Of a stretch of DNA of 64,000 nt, positions 52,085 to 59,645 are shown piece after piece (within the stretch, counting starts at the first letter, position 1; the number at the start of each line of letters is the position of its first letter). Made by a program: the position numbers and the translations under genes. The notes under the pieces were generated by a model that did not search any database, was not told the DNA's origin, and saw only the letters and a list, made by a program, of their open reading frames with translations. This stretch comes from Pseudoroseomonas aestuarii (lineage in GTDB: Bacteria > Pseudomonadota > Alphaproteobacteria > Acetobacterales > Acetobacteraceae). The stretch spans positions 89,820-153,819 of the forward strand of contig NZ_JBHSCH010000003.1 of NCBI RefSeq assembly GCF_042651065.1, in the 5' to 3' direction.

Positions 52085-53982
52085 TCCCCGTCGTCTTCAG
52101 ACATAAGGATTGTGTCGCTGACGTGATAGAGGCGCTGCTTTGCCTCGCCGGCCGGTGTCATGGAGCGGGAAGCTTTGCTGTCAGCGCCACTAATCAGAAA
52201 GCCGGATTTCAACAGACTGCCGATGGCATCGCGGAAGTTCAGTCCGGTCATCGCTTCGGCCATACCAGCCGGGCTGACATAGTAGACCCATCGCCAGCGC
52301 TTCCGGTCATCCTGCTCCCAGCGCCGGAAGCCAGCGCGGTTCACCACGGGAAACCGCTCGTGCAGAGGCTGGCGCCGCCCGCCTTCATCCTCCTGAACCT
52401 CATCCGGGAGCGGCCCCCAAGGCTGGAAGCGTGCTCTGCCATGAAGCTGGATGAACTTGCGAAGCGCTTCTGCTGCCTGGTGATCCTCACGGGCGCCGAT
52501 CGTGCCTCGCTCGCTGAGCCAAGCCTCGAAGCACAGGCGCGCAGCGTCTTCTGCCTCACTCTCCGGCCAGGGAAGGATACCGGCCTGACTTGCCAATTCC
52601 CCTGCCAGCCCGACCAGAGCGAAGAAGTTCGCGACGCTGGCGACCTGACCTTCAGCGCCCTGTGGCATAAGTCGTTTTGCCAGATCATCTCGCCGCTGGC
52701 GAAGTGAGTGCTGAAAGCCTGCCTCATCTTCGGCAAGTCGCGCCGTCAGCCATTGGAGCCAGGGACGCGCAGCGGTGCCAAAATGATTTGTGGTGGCGCT
52801 CACTAGGCGCCTCGCGAAGTCCCCCAGGTTGTCCGCCCCATGCAAAACCTCAAACATTCCCAGACCGGCGCCAGCATCGGCAGGAATATCGACAAGGCGC
52901 ACGGTCTGGCCTGTCCGGCTGACCTTGTTCGCGGCAGCCATCTTCTCTGTCAGGCCAACTTCTCCTGTAGAGAGAAGCAGCGTGGTCCATCGCGCCTCGG
53001 TGCGAGCCGCACCCATCCTGTTGGCCCGAGCCTTGCCGCGACCGGATGCCAGCATGTAGGCGACAGGCCCAATCTCGGCGTCGCCAAACTCATCCATCTC
53101 ATCCAGCGCAAGCAGAGCGCCAGAATGCGCCATCGCTACGCCCTCCAACGCGTTTCCCGTCACGCGCCAGGTGCGAACGTAGCCTGATGCGCCGGATCCT
53201 GGTTCGCCGCCCCAAACACTGGCCGCCAGGCGCAGCGCCGTGGTCTTGCCGCTCTTCGACTTCCCTTTGAAGTTGGCGCCGCCGCCATCTGATCCTGTCA
53301 GCTCGAGCAGCGGAGCAGCCAAGGCACATGACAGCGCGAAACCAAGTCGGCTGTTGCCAGTGCACAGTTGCGCAACCTCGGCCTGCCAGCCGGCAAGAGT
53401 GCCTTGCGAGTGGAAGGCATGCGGCGCCTTGCTCTCTTGCTCAACAAAGATGCGCTCATCACTCACGCCGACAGCGCCCTCCGGCAGCACAAAGACAAGC
53501 TTGCCGCCAATCCGATGCCAGCCATTGCGGGGCACGCTTGTTGCCCGTGCCGGAGATCGTGCCTGCCCCAGCAACTCAACAAGCGCTTGTCGGGCCGGGG
53601 GGCTGGTGCCGATAGCCAGGCCGGCATCCGCCAGCAGCTCCCGCACAGCAGCGCCGTCACCGGCCAGCAGGCGGCGAGGAATCACCAGATCCTTGGTATT
53701 GTTGTCGCGATCAGCGAAGCGGACCAGAAGGCCCCAGCCCATGCCCTCATGAGACCGGCTTTCGGCCAGAACCTCCATGGGCGCGCAGATCCAGATGGCG
53801 TTCTTCTCGGCGTCGGATGCCGGCTTCCAGATCCCAGACTCATCCACCTTGAAGAAGCGGCCGAAGGGCTGAAAGGGGACCACGTTGCCAGAAGCGGAGG
53901 GCGTCGCCTGGGCGGGCTCAGCGGCTTCAATGGCGCGCCTGACATTCGACTTGCCGCTCTCTCCATCACGAGAGTTGGTCAT
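52081..53982 (-). CDS. DUF927 domain protein, putative replicative helicase
   Basis: A 633-residue protein of the DUF927 family found with primases on phages and islands. Residues about 40-200 form the N-terminal region, and the ATPase core has Walker A GKSKSGKTTAL (240-250) and Walker B LLALDEMDEFGD (290-301). LLSTGEVGLTEKMAAANKVS and GQTVRLVDIP follow as sensor-like motifs. The C-terminal part (about 470-600) is helical with a PLHERFPVVNRAGFRRWEQ segment. It overlaps the primase gene by 4 bp, so both probably form the replication module of the element. Confidence 0.88.
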   Translation of the reverse strand: MTNSRDGESGKSNVRRAIEAAEPAQATPSASGNVVPFQPFGRFFKVDESGIWKPASDAEKNAIWICAPMEVLAESRSHEGMGWGLLVRFADRDNNTKDLVIPRRLLAGDGAAVRELLADAGLAIGTSPPARQALVELLGQARSPARATSVPRNGWHRIGGKLVFVLPEGAVGVSDERIFVEQESKAPHAFHSQGTLAGWQAEVAQLCTGNSRLGFALSCALAAPLLELTGSDGGGANFKGKSKSGKTTALRLAASVWGGEPGSGASGYVRTWRVTGNALEGVAMAHSGALLALDEMDEFGDAEIGPVAYMLASGRGKARANRMGAARTEARWTTLLLSTGEVGLTEKMAAANKVSRTGQTVRLVDIPADAGAGLGMFEVLHGADNLGDFARRLVSATTNHFGTAARPWLQWLTARLAEDEAGFQHSLRQRRDDLAKRLMPQGAEGQVASVANFFALVGLAGELASQAGILPWPESEAEDAARLCFEAWLSERGTIGAREDHQAAEALRKFIQLHGRARFQPWGPLPDEVQEDEGGRRQPLHERFPVVNRAGFRRWEQDDRKRWRWVYYVSPAGMAEAMTGLNFRDAIGSLLKSGFLISGADSKASRSMTPAGEAKQRLYHVSDTILMSEDDGE

Positions 53983-55031
53983 GCTGTTTCCATTTCGTCG
54001 CTTTGCGCGAGGTCGTTCAGGTCTTTGAAGCCGTGGGGTGGCCGTGCGACCCGGATTCGCCGTCCTTCGGCCAGGAACCGATCCACGGCCCGTTGCAGCG
54101 CCAAGGCCGCTGGGGTGCCGGGCGGGTCGTTGTCGGCCAGTAGAAGGATGCGGCTGATCGCAGGCGGAAGGCTGATGCGGGCAAGGTTGCCGACGCTGAT
54201 GCCGGCCATGACGCGGAGCTCCGGCGCCGCCAGGGCCGCCGACAAGCAGTTCTCAATGCCCTCTCCCAGGGCAGTCTCTTCGCCCTCTGATGCCTGCCGC
54301 AGAGGCTTGCCGCTGGCGCCCCGCTGGAGGGGGATCACGCCCCCCACGAAGCTGCCCAGCACCATTTTGGGGTGTTTGAGCCGGGCCTTGATCCAGCGGC
54401 CGCTCTTGTCTTGTTCCAGGTAGGTCCGATGCGTCGCCAGATGCCGGCCACCTGGCTCGGTGATCGCGGCAACCATCGCGGGCATGGTCCGGCCTGTCTC
54501 CTGACACCAGCACCGCGGATGAAACCGCAGGGCAGCCGGCTGGCGGCCGAGGGCGGACAGGTCGATAGCCCGGCATCGGAGATAGAGATCGACCGGCGTG
54601 CCGGCCAGGCGCTGCTCTGCCTCGAGGAACAACGCCAGTGCGGCGCGCCGTCGCCGCTCAGCATCGGCATCACGGCTTGCCGCGCGAGTGTCAGGGCGGG
54701 GATGGGCAGGGAGCGGCGCGGCGCGCCCGCCATCGCTAAGGCCCAGCCAGCGGCGCGCCCAGCGCATCGCCTCGCTTCTGTTGCCCCGGTAGAGGACCGC
54801 CGCGACCAGATCGAGAGCGTCACCCCGCTCACCGCTGGCGAAGTCTGACCATATGCCGGCTCTTTCGCCCGTGAGGCGCACCGCCAACGACTGACCGCGC
54901 TCGCCGCTGAGGCTGCCGCAACGCCATTCCTGGCCGTCCCGCCGGCCGGCCGGCAGCAGCTCTGCCGCCAGAACCGCTGCCCGGGCACCGAGCATCTGCG
55001 CCAGTTCGCGAGCGCCAGGCCCTTTCATCAT
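53979..55031 (-). CDS. Toprim-domain primase
   Basis: A 350-residue primase-like protein. The N-terminal part (GQEWRCGSLSGERGQSLAVR, GIWSDFASGERGDALDLVAA) resembles the zinc-finger/DUF7146 region of mobile-element primases with only one Cys left. The C-terminal Toprim domain has GEGIENCLSAALAAPELRVM, with the catalytic Glu, and ILLLADNDPPGTPAALALQR, with the DxD-like pair. The start ATG 55031 overlaps the upstream stop (ATGA). With the DUF927 helicase it would initiate replication of the element. Confidence 0.88.
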   Translation of the reverse strand: MMKGPGARELAQMLGARAAVLAAELLPAGRRDGQEWRCGSLSGERGQSLAVRLTGERAGIWSDFASGERGDALDLVAAVLYRGNRSEAMRWARRWLGLSDGGRAAPLPAHPRPDTRAASRDADAERRRRAALALFLEAEQRLAGTPVDLYLRCRAIDLSALGRQPAALRFHPRCWCQETGRTMPAMVAAITEPGGRHLATHRTYLEQDKSGRWIKARLKHPKMVLGSFVGGVIPLQRGASGKPLRQASEGEETALGEGIENCLSAALAAPELRVMAGISVGNLARISLPPAISRILLLADNDPPGTPAALALQRAVDRFLAEGRRIRVARPPHGFKDLNDLAQSDEMETA

Positions 55032-55465
55032 GCGGCACCACCATGCGCGGTGCAGGCATCGCCCACCCCGCACCGAGCCCGAGCTGCCAAGGCCCACTTG
55101 ATGCCCGCTGCTGGCGGCATGATCCGCACACGCTCGGCCAGGGCGTCCTGACCCGCCATGCGAAGTGCGCCTTCGTCGTGGCTTGAGGCGCGGCCCCGAT
55201 CACGCCCGCCTCGTATGGTCTCCATCGCAAGCCAGAACGACACCGCCAGGGCAATCTCACTACCGATGGCCACCCGATGGGTGATGCCGCCCCAGTAGCT
55301 TTGGAGCGCCCGCAGATGCTCGGCCTGAAGGGCAGGGTCGCAGCGCAGCACCTTCATCAGGTCCCCGAAGACGGGCCATGGATAATCCGGCCCAGAGCGT
55401 GGGCTCGAGATGAAGCGTACCGGCATGCCCCGCACACGCCCGATGTAGAGCGGCTGGACTCGCAT
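55028..55465 (-). CDS. hypothetical protein between AlpA-like HTH and primase
   Basis: A 145-residue protein starting MRVQPLYIGRVRGMPVRFIS. It has a mixed alpha/beta look (DYPWPVFGDLMKVLRCDP, then HLRALQSYWGGITHRVAIGS and IALAVSFWLAMETIRGG). The N-terminal half resembles small phage proteins that accompany replication genes, but no family is identified. It ends overlapping the primase start and begins 13 bp after the AlpA-like gene, so it is part of the operon. Confidence 0.65.
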   Translation of the reverse strand: MRVQPLYIGRVRGMPVRFISSPRSGPDYPWPVFGDLMKVLRCDPALQAEHLRALQSYWGGITHRVAIGSEIALAVSFWLAMETIRGGRDRGRASSHDEGALRMAGQDALAERVRIMPPAAGIKWALAARARCGVGDACTAHGGAA

Positions 55466-55478
55466 GCCCTGGCCCGCC

Positions 55479-55700
55479 TCAGCCGCGCTGGCGACGAAGG
55501 GTCGCTTCGCTGGTGCTGGAGACAACCCGGTTGGCCATCCACCGCACCAGCTCGGTCTCAGGGTAGACGACGCGCCGGCCGATCTTGCACATGGCCGGGC
55601 CTCCCCCCACGCGGGCAAGTTCCGCCAGGGTGCGCTTGGAAAGGCGCACGAATTCAGCCGCTTCTTCACGGGTGCGATATCGCTCTTGGCTGGAATGCAT
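55479..55700 (-). CDS. AlpA/HTH_17-type helix-turn-helix regulator
   Basis: A 73-residue DNA-binding protein. RTREEAAEFVRLSKRTLAEL and IGRRVVYPETELVRWMANRV match the small MerR-like HTH of AlpA regulators and excisionases. GAGGAGA lies 8 nt before ATG 55700. In gram-negative phage-inducible islands an AlpA protein activates the excision or replication operon; its place immediately upstream of the primase fits that role, though an excisionase function is equally possible. Confidence 0.85.
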   Translation of the reverse strand: MHSSQERYRTREEAAEFVRLSKRTLAELARVGGGPAMCKIGRRVVYPETELVRWMANRVVSSTSEATLRRQRG

Positions 55701-55780
55701 CGGGATCTCCTCTTGGCCACCGATGCGCTCCGGCGCACCTCCTGGCATGAAGGAGAAAAGACCGGCGAAAACCGCCCCGT

Positions 55781-56557
55781 CTAACCGCCCGGCGGATGGT
55801 TATCCGGTAGGTTTTTTCGGGCTCTTCGCGGCCTGCCGCCCTTCGACCACGCCTTGCTTTCGCCTGTCCCCAAACTGTGGACGGCTTGGGCTATCCCCTC
55901 GTTGCGAGCCGCTTGCCAGCCATCGCGCGTCATCCCTTTGGCCATCCAGTGCCGTTTGTGCTGCTCGCTCGGAAGGGTCACCCCTTCTGGCGACTGTTCC
56001 ACAGCCTTCCGCACTTCTTCGACGCACTCGCGATGCAGATCATTAGCTTCAGAGATCGACAGGTGCGGCCGAGACTTCTTCTGCGACTCCTGGACAGCCG
56101 GAGATTCTTCACGGAGGGGAGGGCCAACGCGGACAAGGTGATAATCCATGCCTGCCAAGGTGACTCTGTTCCGATTTCCCGCAACGAAGCGCGGGTTAGC
56201 CCAGACTTCGGCAAGGATGGGGCAGCGTTTACCGTGGATAATGCCGGTCGCCGCCAGCTCGCCGCTCTTCAGCTTTCGGAGCACATCATCGCTTATGCTG
56301 CTCCAGATCTGGCGGACCCGCTTTTCCCTGCGACGCCACTCGGCAGCCTGTCGGCCTACCCCAAGACTGGGGGGAGCGTTGTTCAGGTAGGATGAATAGG
56401 TGATTGATTGGGAGGAAGGGCGAGAAAGAGCGCGCAAAGCGTTCCGGGCAAGCTGATAGCTCTGAAGAAGCGCCGGATCGGCGAACCTTTCCCATGCCTG
56501 TTCAAGCGACGCGTCAACAGGGGTGGGACCGCTCCCGCCCCGCTCATCATCGGTCAT
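55781..56557 (-). CDS. hypothetical protein, basic and helical
   Basis: About 258 residues from ATG 56557, which has GAGGCGGGC upstream; an in-frame extension to 56869 has no ribosome site. Helical segments (LLQSYQLARNALRALSRPSS, RQIWSSISDDVLRKLKSGEL) surround a beta-rich part (VWANPRFVAGNRNRVTLAGM). The C-terminus is Lys/Arg-rich (WSKGGRPRRARKNLP). It is 80 bp upstream of the AlpA-like gene. It may be a DNA-binding element protein; no family is recognised. Confidence 0.6.
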   Translation of the reverse strand: MTDDERGGSGPTPVDASLEQAWERFADPALLQSYQLARNALRALSRPSSQSITYSSYLNNAPPSLGVGRQAAEWRRREKRVRQIWSSISDDVLRKLKSGELAATGIIHGKRCPILAEVWANPRFVAGNRNRVTLAGMDYHLVRVGPPLREESPAVQESQKKSRPHLSISEANDLHRECVEEVRKAVEQSPEGVTLPSEQHKRHWMAKGMTRDGWQAARNEGIAQAVHSLGTGESKAWSKGGRPRRARKNLPDNHPPGG

Positions 56558-56706
56558 GCCCGCCTCACGCCGGCTCGCCTCACGGAGTAGGAGACGGCGC
56601 GGCGGGCAGGGCGTGAGGAACCTGCTTTCGGCGGCCAAACCTAGCCGCGCCGACAGGAATTTTATCTGCCTCGCAGAGTGGCAAGCAAGGCTTGAGGGCA
56701 TGCCCA

Positions 56707-56910
56707 TCATGGCGCCGGTGCTCTTCCACGAAGCACCGCCATGCGGTCGGCGTGATAATGCTGCATCTTCGCCGCGGCCTCGGCCTCCTGAGACCGGGAG
56801 AAATTCCCCCGGTGCAACAGGTGCTCGTGGGTCCTGCGCTGCGCCACGGTCTCGAAGGTCCGGAGGCACCAGGCGCAGCGGTGAGTGGCGGGCTGGCTGT
56901 GGCGGCTCAT
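56707..56910 (-). CDS. small C2H2 zinc-finger-like protein
   Basis: A 67-residue protein with CAWCLRTFETVAQRRTHEHL followed by LH: C-x2-C-x12-H-x4-H with a Phe at the usual core position. This is the spacing of a eukaryote-type C2H2 finger and differs from the bacterial Ros/MucR finger (C-x2-C-x9-H). The rest is basic and helical (RSQEAEAAAKMQHYHADRMA). The ATG overlaps the previous stop (ATGA). It could bind DNA or RNA; this is inference from the motif. Confidence 0.65.
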   Translation of the reverse strand: MSRHSQPATHRCAWCLRTFETVAQRRTHEHLLHRGNFSRSQEAEAAAKMQHYHADRMAVLRGRAPAP

Positions 56911-57042
56911 GGCTGGTGACCCAGCAGGCGCTTTCTGCCCCACGGCGCGGGAAGTTTCGGAGGCTTGGGCGGCTCCCCGTTCAGCGGCGGCGGGATGACG
57001 AAGGAGCAGGGCAGGCTCATAGCTGGTGACCCAGCAGGCGCT
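56904..57042. repeat. 29-bp direct repeat pair, 110 bp apart
   Basis: 56904-56932 and 57014-57042 match at 28 of 29 bases, including 21 identical in a row. Each copy carries the end of one gene, its stop and the overlapping start of the next, encoding (K/Q)RLLGHQ at the upstream protein's C-terminus. Confidence 0.85.
56907..57020 (-). CDS. short proline-rich ORF in an ATGA-coupled chain
   Basis: Only 37 residues (MSLPCSFVIPPPLNGEPPKP to LLGHQP). Its start overlaps the stop of the 57017-57448 gene and its stop overlaps the start of the zinc-finger gene, both as ATGA. The end of the ORF repeats the last 29 bp of the upstream gene at a 110-bp distance, so the ORF may have arisen by duplication. 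It may simply pass ribosomes along; no function is assigned. Confidence 0.4.
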   Translation of the reverse strand: MSLPCSFVIPPPLNGEPPKPPKLPAPWGRKRLLGHQP

Positions 57043-57448
57043 GCACGTCCTCGACGAAGGACAAGGTCAGCTCTACCTGCGGGCACCCAGTCTCGATGGA
57101 GCAATCTTTGATGCCCCAGGTCATCACGTGCTCCAGCATCGCCGCCTTGGCATGCAGACCATCGAGGGAGCGCGCTGGCAGAGTGCACGCCTTTATCAGC
57201 GCCGCGTCCTCTCGCCCGCACAAATCACTGCAATAGGCTTCATCGGCGATAGCCTCCTGGCTGCCCTTTGGCGGGTCCTCCCGGCTATCCCAGGCTTCGA
57301 TCTTGGCCACGGCATCGTGGTACTCGGCGCAGGTCGCCAGCAGTTCCACGTCGAGGCTGGAGACGGCAGAGAGAGCGCCCAAACCCGCCGCAGCGGTGGG
57401 CAGGCTCAGCCCGGCAGCGAGCGCCGCTCTTCTTGGGAGGCGGATCAT
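57017..57448 (-). CDS. hypothetical protein with leader-like N-terminus
   Basis: A 143-residue protein. MIRLPRRAALAAGLSLPTAA looks like a twin-arginine or Sec leader, so the product may be exported. The remainder is acidic and helical with four or five cysteines (CAEYHD, YCSDLCG, KDCSIETGCP) that could form disulfides. It overlaps the 57445-57699 gene by 4 bp. No family is recognised. Confidence 0.6.
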   Translation of the reverse strand: MIRLPRRAALAAGLSLPTAAAGLGALSAVSSLDVELLATCAEYHDAVAKIEAWDSREDPPKGSQEAIADEAYCSDLCGREDAALIKACTLPARSLDGLHAKAAMLEHVMTWGIKDCSIETGCPQVELTLSFVEDVQRLLGHQL

Positions 57449-57699
57449 ACCACTGCTCCCCAGGCGCCGAAGAGAATGCAGAGGCCGCCAGCTGCCGCGG
57501 TGAAGCCGAACAGCAGCCGGTCAGCCAGTGGCCAGGGCGGGGTATCGCCATTGGCCAGGTACGCCAGGTAGAAGCCGGCGGTGGTGGGGCGCACCGTGGG
57601 CGCGCCCTGAGCAGAGGGAACTCTTCTTCTGGGCTGGGCGTCGTCAGCCGCCTGGAGGCTTCTGGCGGTGGGCGTGGGTGTGCTATGGGCAAACGACAT
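57445..57699 (-). CDS. small membrane protein, first gene of the leftward operon
   Basis: An 84-residue protein with a disordered N-terminal half and one hydrophobic helix near the C-terminus (LLFGFTAAAGGLCILFGAWG). AGGAG lies about 9 nt before the ATG. It begins the long leftward operon, divergent from the XRE genes across a 141-bp promoter region. The function is unknown. Confidence 0.6.
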   Translation of the reverse strand: MSFAHSTPTPTARSLQAADDAQPRRRVPSAQGAPTVRPTTAGFYLAYLANGDTPPWPLADRLLFGFTAAAGGLCILFGAWGAVV

Positions 57700-57778
57700 C
57701 GTTGCCGGCTCCTGATCCGAGCTGGTGGTGATGGAGGCCGGGCGGTGGAGGTGGTGCTCCTCGCTCGGCCGTTTTTAG

Positions 57779-57843
57779 TTGGAGTGGTGCCCAACCTCAA
57801 TTAATATGATTGGCCTTGTGTCTAACGTCAATCAGAAAGATTG
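57779..57843 (+). promoter_or_regulatory. candidate promoter/operator in the divergent control region
   Basis: TTGGAG and TAATAT are spaced by 17 bp and read rightward to the XRE genes. Downstream, CAATC-N5-GATTG (57829-57843) and further GATTG copies form a small dyad array that could bind an XRE repressor. The leftward operon must also start from this 141-bp region. Confidence 0.4.
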
Positions 57844-58113
57844 AGATTGTCCGAAAACGAGATCTCTGCTGCACAGTGTCGTGGTGCACGAGCCATGCTT
57901 GGCTGGAACCAGATGCAATTGGCTGAGGCGGCAAGGGTCGCCAGGCAGACGATAGTTGATTTTGAGCGGGGCGCTCGCTCTCCACACCCAAGCACTCTCG
58001 CCGCGGTCCGCACCGCCTTCAAAGCTGCCGGCGTTGAGTTCATCCCGGAGAATGGTGGGGGTGCGGGAGTGCGGCTGAGAAAGGGCGTCTGTCCAGCAGC
58101 GGAAGTTGATTAG
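57841..58113 (+). CDS. XRE-family HTH regulator (first of three)
   Basis: A 90-residue protein with a lambda-Cro-like HTH: ARAMLGWNQMQLAEAARVAR and QTIVDFERGARSPHPSTLAA. It ends AAGVEFIPENGGGAGVRLRK, a tail common in small alphaproteobacterial XRE proteins. The start is TTG 57841 or TTG 57847. Two paralogues follow in the same orientation. It is placed like an immunity repressor between the leftward operon and the integrase side. Confidence 0.82.
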   Translation: MRLSENEISAAQCRGARAMLGWNQMQLAEAARVARQTIVDFERGARSPHPSTLAAVRTAFKAAGVEFIPENGGGAGVRLRKGVCPAAEVD

Positions 58114-58115
58114 AG

Positions 58116-58550
58116 GTGGACGCGATAGGGAACGGCGTCTTTCCTGACATCACCCCCGCTCAGGTTCGCGCCGCACGCGCCCTCCTAGGCTGGTCTCGCG
58201 ACCATCTTGCCTCAGTCTGTGGGGTAACTGTCCGAACCCTCGATAGACTGGAAGCTGGCAGACACGCGTCTTCGCGCCGGACTGCCGTTTCCGTCCGCAC
58301 CGCCCTTGAAGCCGCCGGGGTGGTCTTCATCCCCCAGAACGGTGGCGGCCCTGGCGTGCGGCTGCGAGACGCGACCAGCCCAACGCCCACCACCGCTCCG
58401 CCCAGCTTCGCGGCGACGATCGGGGCCGCGCTGGAGAAGCTGCCGGAGCGGGCTAAGGGTGATCCTGAAAGCACCGAGCCCGAGCCTCAGCTCCGTACCG
58501 TCTCACCCGAAGATGAGGTGCGGGGCGAGCGTGATGTGGGGGAAGAGTGA
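58116..58550 (+). CDS. XRE-family HTH regulator (second of three)
   Basis: A 144-residue protein from GTG 58116, 2 bp after the first XRE gene. The HTH is ARALLGWSRDHLASVCGVTV then RTLDRLEAGRHASS. AAGVVFIPQNGGGPGVRLRD follows as in its neighbour. An acidic 60-residue C-terminal extension (TEPEPQLRTVSPEDEVRGER) is unique to this copy and may mediate oligomerisation or protein contacts. Confidence 0.82.
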   Translation: MDAIGNGVFPDITPAQVRAARALLGWSRDHLASVCGVTVRTLDRLEAGRHASSRRTAVSVRTALEAAGVVFIPQNGGGPGVRLRDATSPTPTTAPPSFAATIGAALEKLPERAKGDPESTEPEPQLRTVSPEDEVRGERDVGEE

Positions 58551-58557
58551 TCCTGGC

Positions 58558-58809
58558 ATGGCTTCCAAAACCTTGCCCCTCACAGCTGGACAGTGCCGGC
58601 AGGCGCGGACCGTACTTGGTCTTAGTGCTGTTCGTCTGGCGTCACTGGCAGGCATTTCTGGCGAGACGCTGCTCCGGTTTGAGAAGGGCAGTTTGGCCAG
58701 AGCCACGACGGTCCAGAAGATTTACGCCGCCCTCGAGGCGGCCGGCGCTGAGTTCACCCCTGAAGATAGCGGGGGCGCTAGGGCGTGCCTAAAAAGCCGT
58801 GGCGCATAA
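58558..58809 (+). CDS. XRE-family HTH regulator (third of three)
   Basis: An 83-residue protein. The HTH reads CRQARTVLGLSAVRLASLAG and GETLLRFEKGSLARATTVQK. The tail is degenerate (AAGAEFTPEDSGGARACLKS) compared with the other two. It starts 7 bp after the second gene with GGAAGAG upstream. Three tandem, diverged regulators suggest successive duplication and specialisation. Confidence 0.8.
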   Translation: MASKTLPLTAGQCRQARTVLGLSAVRLASLAGISGETLLRFEKGSLARATTVQKIYAALEAAGAEFTPEDSGGARACLKSRGA

Positions 58810-58821
58810 GGGAGCCAATCA

Positions 58822-58926
58822 TTGCCGATTAACCACCTCCTCGAGTGGATCAGCCAGAACACCACCGGCGTCATCATCATGGTGGCCGTGGCGTGTCTGG
58901 TGGTGTGGCTGAAGAGGCGACAGTGA
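58822..58926 (+). CDS. 34-residue single-helix membrane peptide
   Basis: A TTG start preceded by GGGAG 8-9 nt upstream encodes LPINHLLEWISQNTTGVIIM and then VAVACLVVWLKRRQ: an amphipathic start, one transmembrane helix and a basic end. Its stop overlaps the GTG start of the next gene (GTGA), a sign of coupled translation. The pattern is like small toxins or phage membrane peptides; the function is unknown. Confidence 0.5.
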   Translation: MPINHLLEWISQNTTGVIIMVAVACLVVWLKRRQ

Positions 58927-59186
58927 CCGAGGACCGCAGCTCGGGTAAGGCCCACTGGACCATCGACGCAGATGACGTCCGCACCCTCGTCGGCCTGACC
59001 GCGGACGAGACCAGCGAGTACTTCAGCCTCCTGCACGCTGAGGCGGAGGTCTCGTGCCAGGAGGCGCAGGACCGGCTGAGGGCGCTCAGGAAGCGGCACT
59101 TAGCCGCAGCCGGCGGTAAAGCCATTCCGGAAAATGGTGGCGGGGCAGGGGTGCGGCTGAAGCGGCCGAGGAAGGCGGCTCCATGA
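58923..59186 (+). CDS. hypothetical protein with XRE-like C-terminal tail but no HTH
   Basis: An 87-residue protein from GTG 58923, coupled to the peptide before it. The main part (WTIDADDVRTLVGLTADETS, then YFSLLHAEAEVSCQEAQDRL) is helical and acidic and shows no HTH. It ends AAGGKAIPENGGGAGVRLKR, the same tail as the three XRE proteins upstream, in DNA as well as protein. It therefore seems to be a fusion or a tail exchanged within the cluster. Confidence 0.65.
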   Translation: MTEDRSSGKAHWTIDADDVRTLVGLTADETSEYFSLLHAEAEVSCQEAQDRLRALRKRHLAAAGGKAIPENGGGAGVRLKRPRKAAP

Positions 59187-59216
59187 CCAGCCATTGCTCA
59201 GCATCTGAGGTCGGGG

Positions 59217-59645
59217 TTAAGAGGTCCTGCCCCATACCAGCGCTGCGGTGACGCCTGCGATTATGCTCGTGCCCAAGCCAACGGCGGCCCAGTCATGGCC
59301 TGCGAATGCAAGCCAGACAGATCCCGCAAAGGCGCCGCCCGCAAACAGAAAGCCCAGCAGCCGCCCAAACAGCGCCTCGGCCAGCATGAATGTCTGAGCG
59401 CGCTCAGCCGTCTTGCGGCCGGTGTCCGCGTTCTGCTCCGCCATGCGCATGATCCGCTCCGGAAAGGACGGATCTATGGCGCCGTAGCCCTCGAGCTGGC
59501 GAGGGGGAGGCAGCGGCCCGGCGTGCGCCTCCGTCACCTCCATCATCTGAACCGACATGCCGACCGAAGTCGGCAATGGAGGTGCTGAGGTAGGGCTAGG
59601 CGGCTGGCTTGCGGGCTTTGGTTGGTGCGCGGCTGGCTTCTTCAC
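59217..59645 (-). CDS. DUF2335 family membrane protein
   Basis: A 142-residue protein. HAGPLPPPRQLEGYGAIDPS followed by FPERIMRMAEQNADTGRKTA is the hallmark of DUF2335. Two hydrophobic helices follow (LLGFLFAGGAFAGSVWLAFA and AAVGLGTSIIAGVTAALVWG). The family is frequent on prophages and islands; its function is unknown to me. The start may be GTG 59645 or the later ATG 59558. The 5' end overlaps the 59596-59874 gene by 50 bp. Confidence 0.82.
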   Translation of the reverse strand: MKKPAAHQPKPASQPPSPTSAPPLPTSVGMSVQMMEVTEAHAGPLPPPRQLEGYGAIDPSFPERIMRMAEQNADTGRKTAERAQTFMLAEALFGRLLGFLFAGGAFAGSVWLAFAGHDWAAVGLGTSIIAGVTAALVWGRTS

